Shown one piece after another: positions 34,060-41,559 of a stretch of 64,000 nucleotides of DNA. The position numbers were made by a program, and so were the translations under genes. Under the pieces are notes generated by a model. The model ran no database searches. It saw nothing but the letters and a program-made list of their open reading frames with translations, and had not been told where the DNA came from. How positions within the stretch are numbered: position 1 is the first letter of the stretch; every line of letters begins with the position of its first letter. The DNA is from a virus: positions 44,019-108,018 of the IMG/VR virus record IMGVR_UViG_3300019776_000564. One strand, given 5' to 3'.

Positions 34060-34540
34060 AAAGATCATAGCTGCCGGCTTCGTGGGTGCAATTACTGCCG
34101 CGGCAGCATTCATTGCACCAGAAGAAGGCATCAGTCTGAAGGCGTATCAAGACTCCGTTAATGTATGGACTATCTGTAGAGGCCATACTGGCCCAGAAGT
34201 AAAGAAAGGAATGGTTCTTGATAAGGCTGCATGTGACGCTCTTTTCAAAACCGACATTTGGAAAGCAATGTCGGTTGTTCTCACCAACACCAATCGAGAA
34301 ATCCCTCAAGGTATGCTGGTCTCCATGACCAGCTTCACCTTTAACGTTGGTGAAGGTAAGTTCAAAAGCTCAACCATGCTGAAGAAAATCAACCGCGGTG
34401 ATCTAGCTGGAGCCTGTAAAGAGCTTCCGCGATGGAAGTACGCAGGCGGCATGGACTGTTCAATTCGTGGCAATAACTGCTACGGTGTATGGGAGCGCCG
34501 GCTTAGAGAGCAAACCCTTTGCGAGGACTCACTGTTATGA
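34046..34540 (+). CDS. Endolysin, GH24 lysozyme with SAR-type N-terminus
   Basis: 164 residues from ATG 34046, preceded by AAGGAAG. An Ala/Gly-rich weakly hydrophobic segment (IIAAGFVGAITAAAAFIA, 6-23) looks like a signal-anchor-release domain. The catalytic region EEGISLKAYQDSVNVWTICR carries the Glu...Asp...Thr triad, followed by GHTG. The ICRGHTG form is like phage 21 R. Cuts peptidoglycan glycan strands after release from the membrane. Confidence 0.88.
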   Translation: MTPTKKIIAAGFVGAITAAAAFIAPEEGISLKAYQDSVNVWTICRGHTGPEVKKGMVLDKAACDALFKTDIWKAMSVVLTNTNREIPQGMLVSMTSFTFNVGEGKFKSSTMLKKINRGDLAGACKELPRWKYAGGMDCSIRGNNCYGVWERRLREQTLCEDSLL

Positions 34541-34992
34541 TCACCAAGGTAATATCCGTTCTGCTCGCTATCACTCTGGCTGTAGCGGCTTGGCTGTACA
34601 TTGACCGTCAAAAGGTTGAGCTTGATGCTCAAAAGGCGACGATCGAACAGCAGGTTAGCCAGTTAAAAGATAGCGAGAGCGCCCTTAACGCTGAGCGAGA
34701 ATGGTCTAAAAATCGAGAGGACGTTCTGAAAGCTGTGCGAGATATCAGCATGGACGTAGAATCGATGAGGACTACCATAAACAATCAAGAAAGAGCCAAT
34801 CGAAAAGCCTTTCAGGAGCTTCTGAAAAATGACAAAGAAGTCCGCGATTATATTTCTCAGCCTGTTCCTCGCAGTCTCGGGGTGCTCTACGAGCGAACCG
34901 AAACAACAGATCCCGCGAACTACGGGCCAGGTAGAAGCGTGCCCACTGACACCGTGCGTACTGCCGGGTCGACCAGTTCCAGCAACAAATGA
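34537..34992 (+). CDS. Rz: Inner-membrane spanin (Rz-like)
   Basis: 151 residues from ATG 34537 in an ATGA overlap with the endolysin. One N-terminal membrane segment (VISVLLAITLAVAAWLYI), then a periplasmic coiled coil (QKATIEQQVSQLKDSESALN) to about residue 105 and a Pro/Ser/Thr tail. Spans the periplasm with Rz1 to fuse the membranes at lysis. Confidence 0.88.
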   Translation: MITKVISVLLAITLAVAAWLYIDRQKVELDAQKATIEQQVSQLKDSESALNAEREWSKNREDVLKAVRDISMDVESMRTTINNQERANRKAFQELLKNDKEVRDYISQPVPRSLGVLYERTETTDPANYGPGRSVPTDTVRTAGSTSSSNK

Positions 34993-35095
34993 AGACTGGA
35001 AGAATGCAGTCGATGACCTTGAAAGCAAATTAACCACTTGCTCTATCAAGGTGATTGAGTGTATTCGTATCCAAGGTATCTCGCCAACGAAGTAA
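34829..35095 (+). CDS. Rz1: Outer-membrane spanin lipoprotein (Rz1-like), nested
   Basis: 88 residues starting inside Rz in another frame and running past its end. Signal peptide with lipobox LAVSG-C (cleavage before Cys19), then a Pro-rich stretch (PRTTGQVEACPLTPCVLPG) and three further cysteines. The overlapping arrangement with Rz is the classic Rz/Rz1 layout. Confidence 0.88.
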   Translation: MTKKSAIIFLSLFLAVSGCSTSEPKQQIPRTTGQVEACPLTPCVLPGRPVPATNEDWKNAVDDLESKLTTCSIKVIECIRIQGISPTK

Positions 35096-35105
35096 GGAAC
35101 GCGCC

Positions 35106-35882
35106 ATGTCCGGTAATCAAAGCCGTCAAAATCGTCAACAGCGCCGCGCCGACAAGCGTCGTGAGAATGACAAACGCCAAGGTAAGCAATTTCCTGAACT
35201 TGTACAGAAGCAAAACGAGATCGATGGTGAGCTTGAGCGTCAAGCCAACAAGATTCGATTCGGTCAGCTTGAACCTCGAAACGAATCACAATCCCGCTGC
35301 ATCAACATGCTTGAGAACAGTCGTCTGGCTGTAATCACCGGCCCAGCAGGTACAGGCAAGACGTTTATCTCGGTATCAATGGCGTGTGAAATGCTCGAAT
35401 CCGGCGAGATCGAGCGCATCGTTTTGACCCGACCTATGGTTGGTTGTGACGAAGATATGGGCTTCCTGCCTGGCACCGAGTGGGAGAAATTCAAGGCTTG
35501 GATCGGCCCGGGTCTTGAAGTTCTTGAAGGTAAGCTTGGCGCCAAGAAGGTTGAAAGCTACGTTGCTTACAAGAAGATCGTTGGCGCACCTCTGATGATG
35601 ATGCGTGGCGCAACCTTCCGTAACGCTCTCGTCATCCTTGATGAGGCTCAGAACAGCACCAAAGGCCAGATGCAGATGTTCCTGACTCGTCTTGGCGAAG
35701 GGTCGAAGGTTGTGGTCTGCGGAGACCTTCGTCAAAGCGACCGTGCCGGCGACGATAACGGTCTTGCTGATGTGGTTCAGAGATTCAAAGGTAGCCGAAT
35801 CATGGGTCGATTTGAGTTCGATGAGGACGATATCACCCGCGATCCTTTGGTTCGTGAAATCGTAAAAGGCTACCGGGATTAA
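35106..35882 (+). CDS. phoH: PhoH-like ATPase
   Basis: 258 residues from ATG 35106 with AAGGA upstream. Basic N-terminus (SRQNRQQRRADKRRE), then Walker A GPAGTGKT (79-86), Walker B LVILDEAQN and a GDLRQSD sensor, typical of PhoH. PhoH proteins are probable RNA-linked ATPases common in phages; the role is unsettled. It is placed after the spanins at the end of the late operon. Confidence 0.92.
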   Translation: MSGNQSRQNRQQRRADKRRENDKRQGKQFPELVQKQNEIDGELERQANKIRFGQLEPRNESQSRCINMLENSRLAVITGPAGTGKTFISVSMACEMLESGEIERIVLTRPMVGCDEDMGFLPGTEWEKFKAWIGPGLEVLEGKLGAKKVESYVAYKKIVGAPLMMMRGATFRNALVILDEAQNSTKGQMQMFLTRLGEGSKVVVCGDLRQSDRAGDDNGLADVVQRFKGSRIMGRFEFDEDDITRDPLVREIVKGYRD

Positions 35883-35895
35883 CGTTTAGCCTAAG

Positions 35896-35959
35896 CCTGC
35901 CCTTCCCTTATTAATACTACTGCTTACAAGATAGTAGTTATTAAATAGGGAAGAGCAGG
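35896..35959 (+). repeat. Hairpin element B at the right border of the late block
   Basis: Long imperfect inverted repeat: CCTGC-CTTCCCT-TTAATA-CTACT on the left pairs with AGTAG-TATTAA-AGGGAAG-GCAGG on the right around GCTTACAAG. It shares its outer arms and central CTTACAAG with element A at 7312. No T tract follows. The remainder of the 35960-36042 gap shows no gene. Confidence 0.6.
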
Positions 35960-36042
35960 ACGCGGACATAGCTCACCTCCTCGTTGCAAAATCTGCATCC
36001 TCACTTCATCATCGCAAGCTCTAATCTACAGAGCGTTTCCAG

Positions 36043-36765
36043 ATGATCACCCATGCCGGTTCCGAATGGTCTTTGCTTGAGTGCGATGCTTTGGCTCTCA
36101 AGTTTATTCCTATCAACCTCCTTCAAGAGGAAGCTGAGTTGAATGAAACCAAATTCTGGGACTATCGGTTCATGCACCCTACTCAGGCTACTCAGCATTA
36201 CGCCGAGTGCTATGCAGCGGCTCTCAAGCGCGCTGTGAGCAGGAGAACCGATCTGTGGGTAGGTCTGATGATGAAGGGCTTGAAGAAGCCGGTCATCTTT
36301 GAGCTTCCTGCGCGCGCAATCACTGGATTCTGGAGAGGCCGTCAGATGGCTGATCGCATCGGCTGCCCTTACGACTTCTATTGTGAGCACGCAATGCAGT
36401 TTGCAGACAAAGCACGCATGACTTTTCTGCCCAGTAGCTCTCAGATGTACACTAGAACAGTCCCTGAGCGTCTTAAGGGGCTTCCGTCGCTTGTCGAATA
36501 CATCGTTGAGCGCTGGGTTGCTAGAACGTCTCATAGCTCATTCTACGCAACGGATGATGCTTATCTGGCTGAGAACTACGTCGAGGGTCAGGAGCAGATC
36601 CGATACCTCAATTACCTGTTCTCCAAGATAAAAGGCTCAAGCTACCCGGAAGGCGTCTTAGCTACCATTCTTGAAAAGGGCCAGGTGTCTCATGAGCAGA
36701 TCCTCTTCGCATTCCCGCAATCCGGCAAAGATCTACTTCGCCGTGCGGTATCTCTTTCCCAATAG
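36043..36765 (+). CDS. Unrecognised 240-residue protein
   Basis: Mixed alpha/beta protein: IPINLLQEEAELNETKFWDY, YAAALKRAVSRRTDLWVGL, then VIFELPARAITGFWRGRQMA and CPYDFYCEHAMQFADKARM. The ELPARAITGFWRGRQMADRI stretch and following CPYDFY are distinctive but I cannot place them. No strong ribosome site. It stands alone between hairpin element B and the dnaB operon. Confidence 0.65.
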   Translation: MITHAGSEWSLLECDALALKFIPINLLQEEAELNETKFWDYRFMHPTQATQHYAECYAAALKRAVSRRTDLWVGLMMKGLKKPVIFELPARAITGFWRGRQMADRIGCPYDFYCEHAMQFADKARMTFLPSSSQMYTRTVPERLKGLPSLVEYIVERWVARTSHSSFYATDDAYLAENYVEGQEQIRYLNYLFSKIKGSSYPEGVLATILEKGQVSHEQILFAFPQSGKDLLRRAVSLSQ

Positions 36766-36787
36766 TTTTTGCCGCTGAAGCAGTGCG

Positions 36788-36793
36788 TATACT
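36788..36793 (+). promoter_or_regulatory. TATACT box upstream of dnaB
   Basis: TATACT without a clear -35; GCAGT...ACTGC flanks it. Similar boxes without a -35 occur before other operons (CATAAT 43857, TATACA 41528, TATACT 62540). Confidence 0.35.
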
Positions 36794-36831
36794 GCAAACG
36801 CAACGCAAACGAACCCTTGCAAGGAATAACC

Positions 36832-36876
36832 ATGCAGATTTACACCAACAATTTTATCGGAGCGCTCTATGTCTGA
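36832..36876 (+). CDS. Possible 14-residue leader peptide overlapping dnaB start
   Basis: MQIYTNNFIGALYV, preceded by AAGGAATAACC, the strongest ribosome site in the leader. Its stop codon (TGA 36874-36876) lies just inside the dnaB start (ATG 36869). This would couple DnaB synthesis to leader translation. Short length makes it uncertain. Confidence 0.4.
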   Translation: MQIYTNNFIGALYV

Positions 36877-38344
36877 TGAGTCAGAGATCAAAGAGAGCTT
36901 GGCTCAGCAGATGGCTAGACAGATGGGCATGGTCGAAGAGCCTGACATTGACGATGATATGGATGACGAGATCGAAACCGTCATGCAGATGGGTCAAAAG
37001 ATCGCGCCTCTTCCAACTCTCAGCGTCGATCAAAAGGGTTTCGAGTTTGAGGGCGACTTTCAGCAGAAGATCGCCGCTCTGGTTGTTCGTGACGAAGCCT
37101 TCTACCGTCGCGTAGATGGTCTTGTTAAACCTGAGTATTTCGAGGATCGCAGCCTCTCTGCTCTGGTTCATATCGCTTCGACCTATCATGAGAAGTACAA
37201 GCGACTTCCAGAAAGATCGGAGTGGGCTGAGCTTATCAAGGATGCGAAAGCAGAGAAGGCAATCCGAGACGATGATGTCCCGGATATGGTCGTTGCTCTG
37301 AAGAAAATCCTGACCTCTGGTCTGCCGGCTCGCGATTACGCTGTAGATAAAGTCGCAGAGTTTGCGAAGAAGCAGGCTATCTCTGCCGCTTACATGATGA
37401 CAATCCCGCTTGTAGAGAAGGGTGAACATGCGAAAGCTGAAAAAATCATGCAAAAGGCGTTTGCTACAGGCGCGCAGGCTGTGGTTCAAGACAACGACTA
37501 CTGGAACAGTATCGAGTCCCGAACTCAGTATCGACGCGACGTAGAAGCCGGCCTTATCAAGAAAGACGGCGTGACCACGGGTTTGCCAAAACTGAACAAG
37601 ATGCTCTACCACGATGGATGGGGTCGAAAAGAGCTTTCCGTTGTGATGGGTGGCGCAAAGAAGGGTAAGTCTACTGGCTTGCTTCACTGGGCAATTGCAT
37701 CGTCTACAGCGGGCTTTAACGTTCTGTACGTCACGCTTGAGGTTGCTGCGAAGATCATCATGGAACGTATGGATGCAAACGTATCCGGCGTTGATATGGC
37801 CGATCTTGCATCAAAAGGTAACGAAGTAGAGAAGGGCGTAAAGGATCGGGCAAGCCTACGCAAGCCCGGTCATCTTAAGGTTGTAGAGTACCCATCTGGC
37901 ACAATGACCTGTGCAGATCTTCGTAAGGTTATCGAGTTCTACCGTGCAGAAGGGATCATCTTTGACCTGATCGTGGTCGACTACGCCGATATTATGGCCG
38001 CAGAGATCAAATCCGGTAACGACATCAACGAATCCAAACAGGTATGGCTTGGCCTTCGTGCAATCGCTCACGATGAAAACGCCGCAGTTCTTACCGCAAC
38101 ACAAACGAACCGTGCCGGCTTTACTGCTGACGTAGCAAAAGCAGAACACGCCGCAGAAGACTTCAACAAAATCCGTATTGCCGACTTGGTACTGACCATC
38201 AACCGTACTGATGAAGAGAAGGCCAAAGGCGAAGCTCGTCTGTACTTCGCAGCCTCTCGTAACCAAGCTGGCGAGTTCACCCTGAAAATCAGCCAAGACC
38301 TGAGCAAGATGCGCTTCATGACTGGCATTTTGGAGATTAGCTAA
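36869..38344 (+). CDS. Replicative DNA helicase, DnaB-like
   Basis: 491 residues; GGAG lies 7 nt upstream. N-terminal domain to about 180, then a RecA-like motor: TTGLPKLNKMLYHDGWGRKE, Walker A GGAKKGKS (261-268), VLYVTLEV (H1a with Glu), Walker B LIVVDYADIM, AVLTATQTNR (H3) and a C-terminal YFAASRNQAGEFTL. Unwinds DNA 5'-3' at the fork and probably works with the primase at 39580. The first 40 residues are very acidic. Confidence 0.92.
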   Translation: MSDESEIKESLAQQMARQMGMVEEPDIDDDMDDEIETVMQMGQKIAPLPTLSVDQKGFEFEGDFQQKIAALVVRDEAFYRRVDGLVKPEYFEDRSLSALVHIASTYHEKYKRLPERSEWAELIKDAKAEKAIRDDDVPDMVVALKKILTSGLPARDYAVDKVAEFAKKQAISAAYMMTIPLVEKGEHAKAEKIMQKAFATGAQAVVQDNDYWNSIESRTQYRRDVEAGLIKKDGVTTGLPKLNKMLYHDGWGRKELSVVMGGAKKGKSTGLLHWAIASSTAGFNVLYVTLEVAAKIIMERMDANVSGVDMADLASKGNEVEKGVKDRASLRKPGHLKVVEYPSGTMTCADLRKVIEFYRAEGIIFDLIVVDYADIMAAEIKSGNDINESKQVWLGLRAIAHDENAAVLTATQTNRAGFTADVAKAEHAAEDFNKIRIADLVLTINRTDEEKAKGEARLYFAASRNQAGEFTLKISQDLSKMRFMTGILEIS

Positions 38345-38400
38345 TGCTAATGCGCGAGAAAGACCCAAATTACGTTAACCCTGACGAAATCTGGTCTTAG
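38344..38400 (+). CDS. Possible 18-residue peptide after dnaB
   Basis: MLMREKDPNYVNPDEIWS in a TAATG overlap with the dnaB stop, ending 21 nt before a terminator. Overlap suggests translation by reinitiation, but it may be chance. Confidence 0.3.
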   Translation: MLMREKDPNYVNPDEIWS

Positions 38401-38421
38401 ATCTTATCCCGTAACATCCCA

Positions 38422-38463
38422 GACTCAAGCGCACATAATCGCTGCGCTTGAGTCTTTTCTTTT
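38422..38463 (+). terminator. Terminator after dnaB
   Basis: GACTCAAGCGC and GCGCTTGAGTC form an 11-bp stem with an 11-nt loop, followed by TTTTCTTTT. Confidence 0.9.
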
Positions 38464-38475
38464 GAGGAAGCAAAA

Positions 38476-38778
38476 ATGAGCGACGAAAACGAGAAAGAAC
38501 CCGTAGTGAACAACTACCACACTCACACCGTTGAAAAGCATCCGTTCGTGATCGACTGGGATTGCATGGTACCAATCATGGCCTGTCTGTGCATTCTGGC
38601 AGCAACTGCTGCAATCGCCTGGGGTATCACCACCTACAACATTAACGCCAACGAGAAGATGGCCGAAGCTATCAAGAATGGCTCTCACCCAATGGACGCT
38701 TACTGCGCTTTTGATGGCAGCAGCGATAACAAGGTGTGTTTGGTTCGCGCAGCGGTAAGCGGTAAGGAGGCTAAATGA
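38476..38778 (+). CDS. Small membrane protein
   Basis: 100 residues with one membrane segment (VPIMACLCILAATAAIAWGI, about 32-51), an acidic, His-containing N-terminus and a C-terminal part with two cysteines (YCAFDG...KVCLV). Function not recognised. GAGG lies upstream; first gene of a short operon running into the primase. Confidence 0.7.
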   Translation: MSDENEKEPVVNNYHTHTVEKHPFVIDWDCMVPIMACLCILAATAAIAWGITTYNINANEKMAEAIKNGSHPMDAYCAFDGSSDNKVCLVRAAVSGKEAK

Positions 38779-39059
38779 AAGATTTCGCCAAGCTGTTCAC
38801 GTTCAAAGATATCGGTCAGGTTCTGGTCACTCTGGATGAAACAGAGAGCGAGGCAAATATAGGCCCGGATATCCATATCTCGTTCAAGCCTAATAATCTG
38901 GGCGTGTGCTCTGTAATTCTTGGTAACTTCGGCAAGACCGCTGACGAAGCTTGGGATGCAGGCGAAGATGCCTTCGGTAAGATCGATGAGGAGTTCGCCT
39001 ACAAAACAGCGAAGAAGGTCATCGATGAATACTCCGGCCTCTTTGGCGGTGAGAAGTAA
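38775..39059 (+). CDS. Hypothetical protein upstream of primase (94 residues)
   Basis: Alpha/beta: VLVTLDETESEANIGPDIHI then a helix pair (TADEAWDAGEDAFGKIDEEF) and AKKVIDEYSGLF. AAGGAGG upstream and ATGA overlap with the membrane protein. No family recognised. Confidence 0.65.
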   Translation: MKDFAKLFTFKDIGQVLVTLDETESEANIGPDIHISFKPNNLGVCSVILGNFGKTADEAWDAGEDAFGKIDEEFAYKTAKKVIDEYSGLFGGEK

Positions 39060-39322
39060 TGACCCTGCCTGATTATGAGATTCAGGTTTCAGGCGATGGC
39101 GGAACCTGCTGGGTTCACTATAACGATGGGTCTACCATTGGCCGCTTCTCTAAAATATTTGGTGTCGATTGCCATAGCAGCATGACAGATCAAATGGCAG
39201 GCAAGTCTCAGTGCATGTGGTGTACGCACGAGCCACCCGGAAAGACCGAGTGGGACCGCTTTCGCGCTGTTATGCTTGAATCGTACAGCGTTGTAGTTCC
39301 CGAAAACCTGATGACCTTTTAA
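39059..39322 (+). CDS. Hypothetical protein with Cys/His cluster
   Basis: 87 residues, overlapping the previous stop by TAATG. Strands around GGTCWVHYNDGSTIGRFSK, then CHSSMTDQMAGKSQCMWCTH with Cys/His that might bind zinc, and a helix DRFRAVMLESY. A similar C-terminal layout occurs in several phage proteins of unknown role. Confidence 0.62.
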   Translation: MTLPDYEIQVSGDGGTCWVHYNDGSTIGRFSKIFGVDCHSSMTDQMAGKSQCMWCTHEPPGKTEWDRFRAVMLESYSVVVPENLMTF

Positions 39323-39334
39323 GGATCAACTAAT

Positions 39335-39580
39335 ATGAGTCGCAAAACCAAGCGCAACGCAACGGTTAAGCCTGTGCGCAAAATGTCCAACGGTGAAGCC
39401 TACACGCTGAAGAACTGGCGTGAAGTAGCTCGACTGGCCTTCGGTGATAAGTCACCCGCAGTTGAGTATCTCGACAACGAAATCGAAATGTTTGGCGAGA
39501 AGTTCCACCCCGAACTGGACGAGCCGGCAATGAACCTGCTCCTGGCTACCATTGATGATCATGATATCCAGGTGAAGTAA
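39335..39580 (+). CDS. Hypothetical basic protein before primase
   Basis: 81 residues: basic N-terminus (SRKTKRNATVKPVRKM) and a helical rest (LKNWREVARLAFGDKSPAVE; PAMNLLLATIDDHDIQ). AAGGAT ribosome site. TAATG overlap with the primase suggests a partner role. Confidence 0.6.
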   Translation: MSRKTKRNATVKPVRKMSNGEAYTLKNWREVARLAFGDKSPAVEYLDNEIEMFGEKFHPELDEPAMNLLLATIDDHDIQVK

Positions 39581-40686
39581 TGACCAAAGCTAAGGACAAC
39601 TCCGAGATTGAGGATCTTGTTGATCTGGTCGACATGGAGGACTTCTTGAGCTTTGAAAGCATCGACTACCGGGTCACTCGCGGGCGATCCGGTACTCAAC
39701 TAAACCTTAAAGAATGCCCCCGCTGCGGGGGCAGAGACTGGAAGGTCTACCTAAACGCTGAGACAGGTTTGGGTAGTTGCTTTCATGGTTCATGCTCTGA
39801 TCAACCCGGTTTCAACAAGTACAGCTTCATCCATCACCTGAACGATAAGAGCCACCGTGAGACGATTCAAGCCCTGAAGCGATACGCCAAGAGCTTAGGC
39901 TGGACATCGAAGCGTGTGCGCGCTCCTAGACCGCCTGATGAGAACCCCGATGAGATCATCATCCCAACAAGCACCCAACTCCCCGTTAACGGACGAACTC
40001 TCAAGTATCTTTCGGAGCGGGGATTCGGCCCTGAGCTTGCTGATTACTTTGGGTGGCGATACAGCAAGTCGGGAGCGTACAAGTACACCATCGGTGGTGA
40101 AGAGAAAGAGCAGGACTGGTCAAGCAGAGTCATCATTCCGGTATATGGAATCGATGGGCAGCTTGTTACCTTTCAAGGGCGAAGCATAGAGAAAGACCCT
40201 TTCAGGAAATATATCTTCCCGCCAGGATTAGCAGGTGCCGGCCGATTCATTTACAACGCACATAATGCCCTTGGTATGAAAGAGATCGTTCTTGGTGAGG
40301 GCGCCTTTGACGTTGCCGCAATCAAGAAGGCTTTTGACGAGGACATTACGTTCAGAGATATCGGTATCTGTGGAACGTTCGGTATGCACCTCTCTATCGC
40401 AGAGTCAGGCGGTGAGAAGGATCAGCTTAGCGACCTGAAGAAGCTGCAAGAGGCCGGTCTTCAAGAGATAACCATGATGTGGGATGGCTCATCTGATGCA
40501 ATCCTCAATGCGATAAAAACCGGCATCAAACTGCGGAGCTTCAGATTCAAGGTGAAGCTTGCAATCTTGCCTGTGGATAAAGACCCTAACGAAGTTGATA
40601 CAGAGGTTGTGCGTCAGGCTTTTGTTAATGCCAAAGAGATAACGCCTCTATATGCCGCTTCAATAATGTCAAAATTCAGTCTTTAG
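39580..40686 (+). CDS. DNA primase (zinc finger + Toprim)
   Basis: 368 residues. N-terminal zinc ribbon CPRCGG (C46, C49) with C67 and C72, then a linker and the primase core: SSRVIIPVYGIDGQLVTFQG and Toprim EIVLGEGAFDVAAI, followed by MMWDGSSDAI. The second Toprim Asp motif is D-G-S and not DxD, a mild variation. Makes RNA primers for the fork with the DnaB-like helicase; T7 gp4 primase and DnaG are the reference families. Confidence 0.85.
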   Translation: MTKAKDNSEIEDLVDLVDMEDFLSFESIDYRVTRGRSGTQLNLKECPRCGGRDWKVYLNAETGLGSCFHGSCSDQPGFNKYSFIHHLNDKSHRETIQALKRYAKSLGWTSKRVRAPRPPDENPDEIIIPTSTQLPVNGRTLKYLSERGFGPELADYFGWRYSKSGAYKYTIGGEEKEQDWSSRVIIPVYGIDGQLVTFQGRSIEKDPFRKYIFPPGLAGAGRFIYNAHNALGMKEIVLGEGAFDVAAIKKAFDEDITFRDIGICGTFGMHLSIAESGGEKDQLSDLKKLQEAGLQEITMMWDGSSDAILNAIKTGIKLRSFRFKVKLAILPVDKDPNEVDTEVVRQAFVNAKEITPLYAASIMSKFSL

Positions 40687-40713
40687 ATAGAGACGCTTTC
40701 GAGAGCCATTCCC

Positions 40714-41490
40714 ATGCAATTCTTCACGCCATATAAAACAACAGACCTAAAGACCCTCGAAACCGTATATGTGAAGTGGCCCGACATATCCGGCAAATCT
40801 GGATATACGGAAGTTGCTCATTCCATATCACCAGTAGATTCAAAGGTTAATGTATTCCCGACATCGATGATTGTTTGCTCCCACCCTGAGGGCAAACAAT
40901 GGATGTCAATGTTCATACCGATGAACAAAAGCGGTTCATACGGTATTTCTTTAACTTGGTGGGGTAAGGATCTTATAGTAAAGGGTCAGTGCCAAGCCAA
41001 GTCCGTAAGCGAGTCCGAATGGTACTCAGTTGTAAAGAGCAAGGCTGTAGGTAAAGGTTACGAAGTAGAGCAGTATATTGGCAGAACAGTGCCTCTGAAT
41101 GTCGGCCAATCTTTCGTTAGCGATATCGCTAAAGATAATAAAGGTGGCAGACTTCACTTTATGGCCCTTACCTACGATCAGTATATTGCTGTGATTGCCG
41201 ACTCGTGCGGAATCGCCGGTATCGGTTCAATAATGGCTCAAGCGATAGATAATATTGTTCCAACTTCAAACTTTATCTCCTTTATTGGCAATAAGGGCGT
41301 TGATATCAACGCCCTTATTATGGGTGAGGTAGAAAAACTATCGCCTGGATCTACTGAGCGATTAGTTGGCGAAGCTTTTGTTAGTCACAAGTTTGGCTCA
41401 AGCCCACTTGTTAACTCTCAACCAAGAAAGCAAGAGCCTGTTATTGACCGAGAAGAGGTTTATGGCGGTAGCTGGGGAGGCTTCGCTTAA
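40714..41490 (+). CDS. Unrecognised 258-residue protein
   Basis: Beta-rich N-terminal two-thirds (TVYVKWPDISGKSGYTEVAH; WMSMFIPMNKSGSYGISLTW) and a hydrophobic helix (GIAGIGSIMAQAIDNIV) before a Pro/Gln tail. A perfect 30-bp palindrome lies inside the gene (41290-41319). No family recognised. Confidence 0.65.
   Translation: MQFFTPYKTTDLKTLETVYVKWPDISGKSGYTEVAHSISPVDSKVNVFPTSMIVCSHPEGKQWMSMFIPMNKSGSYGISLTWWGKDLIVKGQCQAKSVSESEWYSVVKSKAVGKGYEVEQYIGRTVPLNVGQSFVSDIAKDNKGGRLHFMALTYDQYIAVIADSCGIAGIGSIMAQAIDNIVPTSNFISFIGNKGVDINALIMGEVEKLSPGSTERLVGEAFVSHKFGSSPLVNSQPRKQEPVIDREEVYGGSWGGFA
41290..41319. repeat. Perfect 30-bp palindrome inside a coding region
   Basis: AATAAGGGCGTTGAT is followed immediately by its exact reverse complement. 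It encodes NKGVDINALI. No loop bases, so as DNA it is a two-fold site; as RNA it would form a strong hairpin. Confidence 0.85.
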
Positions 41491-41517
41491 CAGCTAATGC
41501 CATGTAAGCCCTGATAA

Positions 41518-41538
41518 GCGCTTGTACTATACAAGCGC
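41518..41538 (+). promoter_or_regulatory. Dyad with TATACA upstream of 41560
   Basis: GCGCTTGTA-CTA-TACAAGCGC, a 9-bp dyad containing TATACA (41528-41533) 27 nt before the next ATG. It could be a promoter/operator. CGCTTGTACTAT matches CGCTTGCACTAT at 9552-9563. Confidence 0.45.
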
Positions 41539-41559
41539 GCTACTAACGAGATCATCTAT

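Noticed and set aside
36783-37115. Plus-strand frame of 110 codons before and inside dnaB
   Set aside because: Low-complexity basic translation, out of frame with dnaB; the dnaB frame has motifs and a ribosome site.
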